Of a stretch of DNA of 6,038 bases, positions 1-5,744 are shown in pieces. This DNA comes from Firmicutes bacterium ADurb.Bin467 (GTDB lineage: Bacteria > Bacillota > Clostridia > Christensenellales > Aristaeellaceae), in contig MWAC01000098.1 of NCBI GenBank assembly GCA_002068815.1, positions 1 to 6,038 on the forward strand, read 5' to 3'. The number at the start of each line of letters is the position of its first letter. Within the stretch, counting starts at the first letter, position 1. Made by a program: the position numbers and the translations under genes. The notes below the pieces were generated by a model. That model searched no databases. It was given only the letters and a program-made list of their open reading frames with translations, and was not told the DNA's origin.

Positions 1-126
1 GAACGGGTCAAGTACCACGCCGCCTGTTGGCGTTTTCGTGAGCCGAACAAGGTAGCGCATCAGTTCGATTGGCTTAACAGTCGGATGATGGTTTAGGGTT
101 TTAGTAGTCCACCGTTCCTCAACGGG
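1..126 (-). CDS. DNA methyltransferase, C-terminal-region fragment (both ends missing)
   Basis: The minus-strand frame ending at base 1 reads LNHHPTVKPIELMRYLV and then GGVVLDPF at the window edge. HPTVKP followed about 20 residues later by LDPF is the hallmark of N6-adenine/N4-cytosine DNA methyltransferases in which motif I (DPFxGSGTT, S-adenosylmethionine binding) lies after the catalytic DPPY motif. Such enzymes belong to restriction-modification systems or are phage-borne orphans. The catalytic motif is not visible here: upstream, the frame stays open to about 180 but loses family resemblance and abuts another gene. The rest of motif I lies beyond base 1. Codons use more A/T than the neighbouring operon, which fits a different source. 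The family call is firm; specificity and subtype cannot be told. Confidence 0.82.
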
Positions 127-180
127 TTTTATATCTGAACTGCTCTTATCGCTTTGCCCGTTCCAAACACAAGTTCTGGC
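126..180. other. Probable junction between methyltransferase segment and ABC operon segment
   Basis: Two different minus-strand frames cross this stretch. The small protein that starts at 293 reads through it to a TAA at 131-129, while the methyltransferase frame runs out of it towards base 1. Composition drops from very G+C-rich above about 180 to mixed below it, which places the break near 172-180. However, the small protein's last residues (LVFGTGKAIRAVQI) could still be a native DUF4340-like first strand, which would place the break near 126-132. I cannot decide between these positions. Confidence 0.6.
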
Positions 181-293
181 GTCGCGGCCGGAGCCGGCGC
201 TTCCTCCCTCGGCTGCGCGAGCAATGCCGCCGCCGCGCCCAGCGCGGCGACCGCGATCAAGAGAATCAGCGCCCGCTTCGCCTGCCGGGACAT
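129..293 (-). CDS. Small membrane-anchored protein, truncated; probable DUF4340-family member of the ABC operon
   Basis: It starts at ATG 293-291, which overlaps the stop of the GldG-like gene (TGATG), with an AAGGAGAA Shine-Dalgarno sequence upstream. The 54 residues begin MSRQAKRALILLIAVAALG, a basic start followed by one hydrophobic helix (about residues 7-27), then a Pro/Ala-rich linker (PREEAPAPAATPEL). This is the usual anchor of DUF4340 proteins, which commonly follow a GldG-like gene in such operons and expose a large extracytoplasmic domain. That domain is missing: the frame stops at 129-131, at or just beyond the foreign methyltransferase segment, so the stop is probably not native. 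The family is inferred mainly from position and the N-terminal layout. An unrelated lipid-bilayer-anchored protein remains possible. Confidence 0.55.
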   Translation of the reverse strand: MSRQAKRALILLIAVAALGAAAALLAQPREEAPAPAATPELVFGTGKAIRAVQI

Positions 294-1720
294 CAGAGCC
301 TTCTCCTTCTGAGGAAATACACGACGCCCGCGACGAACAGCGCGGCCGGCAGCGCGATCGCGAGCGCGACGCCGAGCGCGTTCGCCGTCGATGTGTTGAG
401 CGACACCGCTTCGCCGGTCAGCTTCGTGCCGACGAGGTTCGCGATATCCGGCCCTTCGCCGAGCTCGCCGAACAGCTTGAGCAAATAGCGCCGGTTCAAA
501 AACGCGTTGCCGCTCAAGACCTTGCCGTCCAGCAGCGACACCGAGCCGCACGCGTAGACGCTGGACGTTCGCTCTTCCCCGGTCTCCCGGTTCTTGACCG
601 AGAGCGTCGATTTGACGAGCGCCGGGATCGGCCCCGAGCGCGCCGAGTCCTTCGCGGTGAACCCCTGCGGCGCGTCGGACGGCCGGACGCCGGATGTCTC
701 CGAGAACTGCAACAGCGCCTCGGTCGCATAGCCTTCCTGGAACCGGAAGCGCACCGTCAAGGGCCTCGCCATCGGCGCGATGATCGGCGCGGGCTCGTCC
801 GCGAACTCCGCCGCGAGCGCGCCGCCCGCCATCTCAACGGTCGCGAAGAACGGCTGGCTCTGGTACGTGCGCTCGGGCGAGGTCTCGAACACCGCGCCGT
901 CGTCGACCGCGACGCCCCACTCGCGCAGCAGCGCCTCGAGGTTCGGAAGCGCGGGTTGCGTCACGTCCGCGGCGTAGAACAGCGATTTCCCGTACTCCCC
1001 GCCGCCCTCGAGGAACGCCTCGATCGAGGATATCTGCTCCGCGGTCAGGTCGGATGTCGGCGCGGCGAGTATCGCGACGTCCGCGCCCAAATCGAACGCG
1101 CCCATCGCGAGCAGCGCCTCCTGGACGTCGAAATTGTTCGTCACGAGAAGCTCCCGCAAGCCCTCGACCGGCTGCGCGCCGTTCCCGGTCAGCACGAGCG
1201 CCTTCATCCGGCTGTCGCTCGCGACCGACGCGATCGCCTCCGCGAGCTTCGCCTCCGCGACCGAGGTCACCTGTATCTCGTTTGCCGCGCCGTACGAATA
1301 CTCGAACAGATCGGCCGTTTCGAGCGCCTCCGCGCGGCTTTCCGACGCGACGAGCAGCCCGTTTTCCGGCAGCGCCAGCTCCGGATAGCGCGCCGCGAAC
1401 GTCGGGTCCAGCGCGAAATCGACGTACGTCACCGACACGCGCCCGTACTTCGGGTATTGCTTGAGCAGTTCCGCCGCGTACTCGGTGTAGGTAGACGTCG
1501 CGTACGAATCCTCGGCCGCGAGCACGAAGATGTCGACGTCCCTGTCGAGCGATTTGATCAGCGCCTTCGTCTCGTCCGAGAGCGCGTAGCGGCTGTCCTT
1601 CGTGAGGTCGAGGCTCAGCGGATACCGCTCGGAGAGCTTGACCGCGACGACGTTGACCGCGACTACGAGCAGCACGACGAGCGCGATCTCCGCGGCGAAC
1701 CACCACTTCCTGCCGCGCAT
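293..1720 (-). CDS. GldG-like ABC transporter auxiliary protein (ABC_transp_aux / Gld family)
   Basis: This 475-residue protein begins MRGRKWWFAAEIALVVLLVV, with one N-terminal transmembrane helix (about 7-29). The following stretch, LDLTKDSRYALSDETK (about 39-54), is typical of the GldG/ABC_transp_aux family. A long extracytoplasmic region follows, including a GGG-containing stretch ahead of ALPNLEALLREWGVAV, which matches the family's 'GG...LPNLNALL..WG' region. A second helix lies just before the basic C-terminus (LRRRRL). Such proteins work with an ABC ATPase and ABC-2 permease; in Bacteroidetes the homologue is needed for gliding, but elsewhere the substrate is unknown. ATG 1720 overlaps the permease stop by one base (TGATG) and follows a strong AAGGAGGTGG site. 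The gene appears complete and intact. A gliding role should not be assumed. Confidence 0.85.
   Translation of the reverse strand: MRGRKWWFAAEIALVVLLVVAVNVVAVKLSERYPLSLDLTKDSRYALSDETKALIKSLDRDVDIFVLAAEDSYATSTYTEYAAELLKQYPKYGRVSVTYVDFALDPTFAARYPELALPENGLLVASESRAEALETADLFEYSYGAANEIQVTSVAEAKLAEAIASVASDSRMKALVLTGNGAQPVEGLRELLVTNNFDVQEALLAMGAFDLGADVAILAAPTSDLTAEQISSIEAFLEGGGEYGKSLFYAADVTQPALPNLEALLREWGVAVDDGAVFETSPERTYQSQPFFATVEMAGGALAAEFADEPAPIIAPMARPLTVRFRFQEGYATEALLQFSETSGVRPSDAPQGFTAKDSARSGPIPALVKSTLSVKNRETGEERTSSVYACGSVSLLDGKVLSGNAFLNRRYLLKLFGELGEGPDIANLVGTKLTGEAVSLNTSTANALGVALAIALPAALFVAGVVYFLRRRRL
301..308 (-). promoter_or_regulatory. Ribosome binding site of the small membrane protein
   Basis: On the minus strand this reads AAGGAGAA, with the GGAG core 9 bases before ATG 293. 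It lies inside the end of the GldG-like gene. With the one-base stop/start overlap it supports this start and coupled translation. Confidence 0.7.
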
Positions 1721-2424
1721 CAGCTCCACCTCCTTCGCTCGAGCCGCATGACCGTCAGCGTTGCGAACAGCGCGGCGACGCTCAGGAAGAACACCGCGTT
1801 CTCGAGCGCGAACACCCCGTAGGTGAACGGCGTGTAGCGCGTCGAGAAGTTGAGCCAGCGGAACACCTGCTTCAATAGCGGGTTCGACACGAGCGGCGCG
1901 AGCGTCTCGAGCAAAATCAGGAGAATGCTCACGAGAAAGCCCCCGACCGCCGCGATCAATTGGCTCTCGGTCAGGGACGACAGAAACAGGCACACGGCGA
2001 TCAGTGCGCCGCCGAGCAGCAGAAGCCCCGCGAAATTCCCGGCGACCTGCGCCCAGCCGACGTCCGCGAACCGCGAGAGCACAAAGGCGTCCAGAAGTGT
2101 CGACGAGATCGCGACCGCGTACACCGTCAGTGCCGCGAAATACTTCCCCATCGCGACCGCGGCGCTTGAGACCGGCGCGGTCATCAGAAGCTGGTCGGTC
2201 TTTGCGCGCATGTCCTCGCTGATGAGCCGCATCGTCAGGATCGGGATCAGGAACAGCACGACCGAGAACAGCACCGCGTAGAGCCTGGAAAGCGTCGGCT
2301 CGCCGCCGTAGAGGTTGTAGGCATAGAAGTACAGCCCCGTAAACAGGCACACCGCGCCGACGAACACATAGCCCAGCGGCGACTTGAAATACGAGCGGAT
2401 TTCCCGCGCGAATACGGCGCTCAT
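1720..2424 (-). CDS. ABC-2 type permease of a Gld-like (GldF/NosY-like) transporter
   Basis: This 234-residue integral membrane protein starts MSAVFAREIRSYFKSPLGYVF, the conserved cytoplasmic coupling start of this permease group. About six hydrophobic segments follow, roughly at residues 17-35, 48-67, 95-115, 125-148, 155-180 and 205-225. Between helices 2 and 3 is LISEDMRAKTDQLLMTAPVS, matching the family's RLxSEExxxxTxxLLxTxPV motif, and SSLTESQLIAAVGGF precedes helix 5. It ends LERRRWS, as Clostridia-type homologues do. It should pair with the ATPase encoded immediately upstream in transcription order. ATG 2424 overlaps that gene's stop (ATGA), and GGGGGAGA lies 6 bases upstream. In-frame starts further upstream lie inside the ATPase gene and are unlikely. 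The transported substrate cannot be inferred. Confidence 0.88.
   Translation of the reverse strand: MSAVFAREIRSYFKSPLGYVFVGAVCLFTGLYFYAYNLYGGEPTLSRLYAVLFSVVLFLIPILTMRLISEDMRAKTDQLLMTAPVSSAAVAMGKYFAALTVYAVAISSTLLDAFVLSRFADVGWAQVAGNFAGLLLLGGALIAVCLFLSSLTESQLIAAVGGFLVSILLILLETLAPLVSNPLLKQVFRWLNFSTRYTPFTYGVFALENAVFFLSVAALFATLTVMRLERRRWS
1726..1735 (-). promoter_or_regulatory. Strong ribosome binding site of the GldG-like gene
   Basis: The minus strand reads AAGGAGGTGG, a near-perfect match to the 16S rRNA anti-Shine-Dalgarno sequence. The GGAGG core lies 8 bases before ATG 1720. It sits inside the permease gene's last codons and fixes the start at 1720, although the open frame extends far upstream. 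Confidence 0.85.
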
Positions 2425-3371
2425 GATCGCTCTCCCCCCGCGTCGGCCCCGATGACGCGCAAAAACACTTCTTCCAGCGAGCATTCGCTTCCGTAGGTGT
2501 AGAGAAGCGGCAGATTCGCGGCCGCGAGCGCATCGAACACGTCTACGCGCAGATCGCGCCCCTCCGCGCCCTCGCAGGCGAAGTCGCAGGCGCCGACCTC
2601 GCGGGAGCCGAGGCTCTCGAGCCGCGCGAGCCCGGGGATGCCCCGGAGCGCCGCGAGAACCTCTTCCTCCGAGCCCCTCGCCCTCGCGGTCACGCGGGAT
2701 TTCCCGTGGATGCGCTCTGCGAGCCCCTCGCCGGTGTCGTCCGCGACGAGGCGTCCATGGTGCAAAACCAGTATCCGCGAGCAGACCGCCTGCACCTCGG
2801 TCAGGATGTGCGAGGAGAGGATCACCGTCGTGTCGCGCGCGACCTCGCGGATCAACTGGCGAATCTCGATGATCTGCGTCGGGTCGAGCCCGACCGTCGG
2901 CTCGTCGAGTATCAGGACCTTCGGCTCCGGAAGCACCGCCTGCGCGATGCCCACGCGCTGCCGGTATCCCTTCGAGAGGTTGCGGATCAGCCGGCCGCGC
3001 ACGTCCGCGATGCCGGTCAATTCCGCGACGCGCGAAATCCTCTGCGCCATCGACCCTGCGAGCCTGTACAGCTTGAACACGAACCGCAGGTATTCCTCGA
3101 CCGTCATGTCGAGGTATAGGGGCGGCTGCTCCGGAAGATAGCCGACGAGCTTGCGAGCCTCCATCGAATCCTCGACGACGTCGTGCCCCGCGATCCTGAC
3201 CGTGCCGGACGTCGCGCCCAAGTACCCCGCGAGTATGTTCATCGTCGTCGTCTTGCCCGCGCCGTTGAGCCCGAGAAGGCCGACGACCTCGTTCGCGGCC
3301 ACGGAAAAGCTCACGCCGGAAAGCGCCGGTTTCGCGCCGTACCGCTTCGTGAGAGCGACCGCCTCAATCAC
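2421..3371 (-). CDS. ABC transporter ATP-binding protein of the Gld-like system
   Basis: This 316-residue nucleotide-binding subunit powers the permease encoded directly downstream. All ATPase motifs are present: Walker A GLNGAGKT (34-41), Q-loop in PEQPPLY (Q82), signature LSKGYRQ (132-138), Walker B VLILDEPT (152-159; catalytic E157), D-loop GLDP (161-164) and switch His188 in SSH. YLPEQPPLYLDMTVEEYL and LSKGYRQRVGIAQA are typical of Clostridia-type ATPases paired with GldG-like proteins. About 90 C-terminal residues form the variable extension. I chose GTG 3371 because MIEAVALTKRYG is the family's normal beginning and AGAGGTGA lies just upstream. The open frame reaches 3443, but that extension overlaps the predicted promoter. 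The stop overlaps the permease start by four bases. The gene is intact; the substrate is unknown. Confidence 0.9.
   Translation of the reverse strand: MIEAVALTKRYGAKPALSGVSFSVAANEVVGLLGLNGAGKTTTMNILAGYLGATSGTVRIAGHDVVEDSMEARKLVGYLPEQPPLYLDMTVEEYLRFVFKLYRLAGSMAQRISRVAELTGIADVRGRLIRNLSKGYRQRVGIAQAVLPEPKVLILDEPTVGLDPTQIIEIRQLIREVARDTTVILSSHILTEVQAVCSRILVLHHGRLVADDTGEGLAERIHGKSRVTARARGSEEEVLAALRGIPGLARLESLGSREVGACDFACEGAEGRDLRVDVFDALAAANLPLLYTYGSECSLEEVFLRVIGADAGGERS
2431..2438 (-). promoter_or_regulatory. Ribosome binding site of the permease gene
   Basis: The minus strand reads GGGGGAGA, ending 6 bases before ATG 2424 and inside the 3' end of the ATPase gene. It supports the ATGA-overlap start rather than the longer open frame. 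Confidence 0.65.
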
Positions 3372-3375
3372 ACAA

Positions 3376-3383
3376 TCACCTCT
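3376..3383 (-). promoter_or_regulatory. Ribosome binding site deciding the GTG start of the ATPase
   Basis: The minus strand reads AGAGGTGA, complementary to the 16S rRNA tail over GAGGTGA. It ends 4 bases before GTG 3371, and its GAGG core is 7 bases away. This favours GTG over the upstream ATG codons in the same open frame. Confidence 0.7.
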
Positions 3384-3407
3384 GGCAATTTGTACATCCA
3401 CAGCAAT

Positions 3408-3436
3408 ATCATAGTGCAATCCGCACATTCCCGCAA
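3408..3436 (-). promoter_or_regulatory. Candidate sigma70-type promoter of the ABC operon
   Basis: On the minus strand a -35-like TTGCGG (3436-3431, 3 of 6 consensus bases) and a -10 TATGAT (3413-3408, 5 of 6) are separated by exactly 17 bases. Transcription would start near 3400, leaving a short leader of about 30 bases before GTG 3371. The region is more A+T-rich than the flanking genes. The -35 match is weak, so this is a prediction. Confidence 0.5.
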
Positions 3437-3459
3437 GCGCCAAAATTGTCCTGTCGGCG

Positions 3460-3501
3460 CATCCGAGTATCGCATTTTTAACCTATGCAGGCCGTCGGAT
3501 G
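3460..3501. repeat. Nested inverted repeat between the GRE gene and the ABC operon
   Basis: CATCCGA (3460-3466) is perfectly repeated inverted as TCGGATG (3495-3501), and inside it GCAT (3472-3475) pairs with ATGC (3485-3488). In minus-strand RNA it begins 5 bases after the GRE stop codon and precedes the operon promoter. It could be a weak transcription terminator for the GRE gene or a regulator site. There is no U-run after the stem on the minus strand, which argues against a classical intrinsic terminator. Confidence 0.35.
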
Positions 3502-3505
3502 GGCC

Positions 3506-5200
3506 TCAAAACCCGCTCAGGAACCGGTCGACGACGAGCTGCCGGAACTTCGGCGACAGCGACGCGAAATAGGCGGTGAACCCGGTCACGCGCACGACGA
3601 GCTCCGGGAACAGGTCCGGGTTTTCGTTCGCGGCGAGCAGCACTTCCTGGTCGAGCACGTTGATGTTGATCAGCGTGCCGCCGAGCTCGAAGTGCTTTCG
3701 GATCAGCTGCAGCACGCGGTCGGCGCCGCCCTCCTCCAAGGACAGCTTCGGGTCGAACTCGAGCTGCAGGGGCGCGGCGTTCCCGCAGCCCGGCTGCACG
3801 GCCGCGATGCCGCTCGACTGCGCCGTGACCGCGCCGTCGCGCCGGAAGCCCGGCACCGGGTTCGCGCCGTGCGAGATCGGCGCGCGCGCGCGGCGGCCGT
3901 TCGGCGTCGCGCCGACGGCCTCCCCGTAGAGTATCGTCCTCGACCACGAGAACCAGCCCGGCACGAGCTGCCTGCCCTCGGGCATCGGGTGGTTGTGGAC
4001 CAGCTCGACAAACGCGTCCGTGATCGCCCGCGCCCACTTGTCCCCGAGGCTTCCGCCCTGGCAGTACCGCTCGGACGACGAAAGCATCAGCCGCGTCCGC
4101 TCGCCGTCGATTCCGGCGAAGTCGCTGTGAAGCGCCCCATGGACGGCCTCCCACGAAAGCCGCCCCTCGCGCTCGACGCGCTGCTCAATCGCCGCGAACG
4201 AGTCCGCCGCGACCGCGAGCCCCGCGCCGTCGACGCCGACCGTGTAAAGCTCCGCGCACTGACTGACGTCGAGGCCGCTCTCGACGCTCTCGTGCGTCAA
4301 GAGGTTCAGCATCAACTCCGGCTGCACCTCGTGCGCGTGGTCGATGTGCAGGTTCGCGCCCCGCGCGGCGACGTCGACGGCAATCGAAAGGTGCTTTTTG
4401 AAATAGTCCATCAGAAGCGCGGTCGAGGGCGAGGGCTCCGCGTCCGTCATGTCGTGGAACGCGACCTCGAACACGCGCGCGACGTTGATCTTGACCGTGT
4501 CGTTCATCGGGTACTCGCGCCCCGGCACGCACATCCAGTTGCAGCCGGACGCGATGCGGTTTCTGGCGGTCGCGAGGTCGACGCCGCGGTTCTTCATGTA
4601 GCCCCGGACGAGCGCCTCGTCGCCGCAGAAGCGCGGCCAGGCGTTGCGGTCGTTGAACAGGTAGGAAACCGCCGTCCGCAGGAAGTCCTCGGGGATGTCT
4701 TTGTGCACGCGGACGGTCAGGTTCGCCGAGCCGTTCAGGAGGTGCGCGGCCTCGAGGATCAGATAGGAAAGGCGGCACGTCCTGTCGCGCCCGCGTTCGT
4801 CGACGCCGGAGAGCTGGTAATAGCGCGTGTCGATCAGGAGCAGGTTCGCGAGTATGAACGCGGCCTTTTCGTCGTCGAGCCTTCCCGCCGCGACGTCTCG
4901 CTCGTAGTACGGCGTCAGCATCGCGTCGAGCTGGCAGCCCGCGCCGTCGCGGTTGTACGCGCGCGACGCGCTCGCGAAGTGCGCGATCCACTGGCAGGCC
5001 TCGAGGAACGTCTCCGGCGCGCGGTCGACGATGTGCTCGTTCGCCGCGAGCATCTCCGCAAGGCTTTCGCGGATTTCCGGGCGCTCCTCCCGCTCCAGCA
5101 GCCCCCGGATGCGCTCGATGTGCCGGCCGATCCATTTTTGCACGGCGAGCAGCACGCGCTCCTCGGCGTCGTAGTATTCCCGGCGCTCGGGGTGCATTTC
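3506..5200 (-). CDS. Glycyl radical enzyme (pyruvate formate-lyase-like family), N-terminally truncated
   Basis: About 564 residues survive of a family usually 750-850 long; roughly the first 200 are lost at the junction near 5195. Glycyl radical enzymes use an activase-generated Gly radical to form a Cys thiyl radical in anaerobic C-C, C-O, C-N or C-S chemistry. The radical glycine lies in [10 protein letters not shown] (codon 3583-3581), 24 residues from the C-terminus as expected. The active-site loop reads [13 protein letters not shown], with the likely thiyl Cys at 4543-4541 and a second Cys four residues later (4531-4529). The GCVE motif of diol/choline/hydroxyproline dehydratases and the Cys-Cys pair of pyruvate formate-lyase are both absent, so the reaction is unassigned. 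Other family landmarks are [17 protein letters not shown] and [15 protein letters not shown] regions. No activase is visible. Resemblance fades upstream of [10 protein letters not shown] (5200), where the foreign argS fragment begins. Confidence 0.88.
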   Translation of the reverse strand, partial: EMHPERREYYDAEERVLLAVQKWIGRHIERIRGLLEREERPEIRESLAEMLAANEHIVDRAPETFLEACQWIAHFASASRAYNRDGAGCQLDAMLTPYYERDVAAGRLDDEKAAFILANLLLIDTRYYQLSGVDERGRDRTCRLSYLILEAAHLLNGSANLTVRVHKDIPEDFLRTAVSYLFNDRNAWPRFCGDEALVRGYMKNRGVDLATARNRIASGCNWMCVPGREYPMNDTVKINVARVFEVAFHDMTDAEPSPSTALLMDYFKKHLSIAVDVAARGANLHIDHAHEVQPELMLNLLTHESVESGLDVSQCAELYTVGVDGAGLAVAADSFAAIEQRVEREGRLSWEAVHGALHSDFAGIDGERTRLMLSSSERYCQGGSLGDKWARAITDAFVELVHNHPMPEGRQLVPGWFSWSRTILYGEAVGATPNGRRARAPISHGANPVPGFRRDGAVTAQSSGIAAVQPGCGNAAPLQLEFDPKLSLEEGGADRVLQLIRKHFELGGTLININVLDQEVLLAANENPDLFPELVVRVTGFTAYFASLSPKFRQLVVDRFLSGF

Positions 5201-5201
5201 G
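5192..5201. other. Junction between glycyl radical enzyme and argS fragments
   Basis: The minus-strand GRE stays family-like to [10 protein letters not shown], whose GAA codon is 5200-5198. The plus-strand argS is family-like from HFDLWKGEA, whose CAT codon is 5195-5197. The two genes face opposite directions and share about ten bases (GTGCATTTCG). Neither gene has a start or stop here. This is what a chimeric join through a short shared sequence looks like. Confidence 0.75.
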
Positions 5202-5627
5202 ACTTGTGGAAGGGCGAGGCGCATGTCGACCCGCTGATCGGTCCCATGGTCGAGAAGCTGAAGCAGAGGGGCATCGCGCATCAGGACAAGGGCGCCTGGA
5301 TCATCCCGGTGGCGAAGCCGGACGACAAGGCGGAGATCCCGCCGCTGATCCTGGTGAAGTCGGATGGCGCGGCGATGTATTCGACCACCGACCTCGCCAC
5401 CATCGTCGACCGGGTACAGGAGCAGAACCCGGACGAGATCCTCTATGTCGTCGACCAGCGCCAGCACCTGCATTTCGAGCAGGTGTTCCGCGCCGCAATC
5501 CTGGCCGGCCTCAACGGCAAGGCGAAGATGGAGCATCTCGGCTTCGGCACCATGAACGGCAAGGACGGCAAGCCGTTCAAGACCCGCGAAGGCGGCGTCA
5601 TGAAGCTGCAGGACCTCATCGCCATCC
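5195..5627 (+). CDS. argS: Arginyl-tRNA synthetase, internal fragment (catalytic core)
   Basis: About 144 residues of the class I enzyme that charges tRNA-Arg with arginine. Visible landmarks are [29 protein letters not shown] (the conserved LxKSDGAxxYxTTDLA block of the Rossmann fold), [19 protein letters not shown], and [18 protein letters not shown]. The last corresponds to the KMSKS-equivalent loop of ArgS proteins that have GKPFKTRxGG instead. The N-terminal tRNA-recognition domain, the HIGH motif and the C-terminal anticodon-binding domain are all missing. The sequence stops resembling ArgS after KLQDLIAI (5627), although the frame runs on to TGA 5684-5686. Wording is closest to alphaproteobacterial ArgS from memory. 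There is no start codon or ribosome binding site, so this is not a working gene. Confidence 0.9.
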
Positions 5628-5640
5628 TGAGTGGCACCGA
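5622..5640. other. Junction between argS fragment and prs segment
   Basis: ArgS similarity runs to DLIAI (5627) and then changes to GTERPGGEQ, which does not fit the family's expected helix after LxDLIAMA. Immediately after, the reading frame of prs opens (TGA at 5628-5630, then GTG) and codon use becomes less G/C-biased. The exact base cannot be fixed. Confidence 0.6.
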
Positions 5641-5744
5641 ACGACCAGGAGGTGAGCAAGAGGAAACCTCTCGAGGAGACGCCTGAATGGCCGAAGGGGC
5701 GTTCTTACAGTCGCCGGAAATTGAGCAGTCACAAAGGAGGAGAC
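5628..5744 (+). other. Leader upstream of prs, no gene recognised
   Basis: This stretch holds no recognisable protein. The prs frame is open through it from GTG 5631 and again from GTG 5652 ([17 protein letters not shown]), so a 31- or 38-residue N-terminal extension is formally possible. It may be the 3' end or leader of whatever precedes prs in its real genome. ATG 5687 opens a 61-codon frame that overlaps prs out of register and looks like noise. Confidence 0.4.
5733..5740 (+). promoter_or_regulatory. Ribosome binding site of prs
   Basis: AAAGGAGG ends 4 bases before GTG 5745. It is a near-ideal Shine-Dalgarno sequence and is the main reason for placing the prs start at this GTG rather than at the upstream in-frame GTG codons or ATG 5775. 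Confidence 0.8.

Noticed and set aside
1..300. Restriction-modification or defence system next to the ABC operon
   Set aside because: Only a methyltransferase fragment is present, it is separated from the operon by a probable junction, and no restriction enzyme or other defence gene is visible.
224..1822. Long plus-strand open frame of 532 codons opposite the GldG-like gene
   Set aside because: Its translation is Arg-rich with no recognisable domain and it lies exactly antisense to a well-supported gene. Such frames are expected opposite G+C-rich coding DNA.
1721..2533. Upstream extension of the GldG-like frame to 2533
   Set aside because: It lies antiparallel in register to nothing known and overlaps the permease gene in another frame. 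The strong AAGGAGGTGG site and the family's usual beginning place the start at 1720.
5201..5659. N-terminal extension of the GRE frame beyond 5200 on the minus strand
   Set aside because: It is antisense to argS and shows no GRE similarity, so ATG 5659 is not the real start. ATG 5197 is also unlikely because it has no ribosome binding site and the family needs about 200 more N-terminal residues.
3485..5686. Plus-strand frame of 733 codons suggesting a large protein ending in ArgS
   Set aside because: Only the part from about 5195 is ArgS. The rest is antisense to the GRE, Arg/Val-rich and without domains, so it is a shadow joined to argS by the junction rather than a fusion protein.
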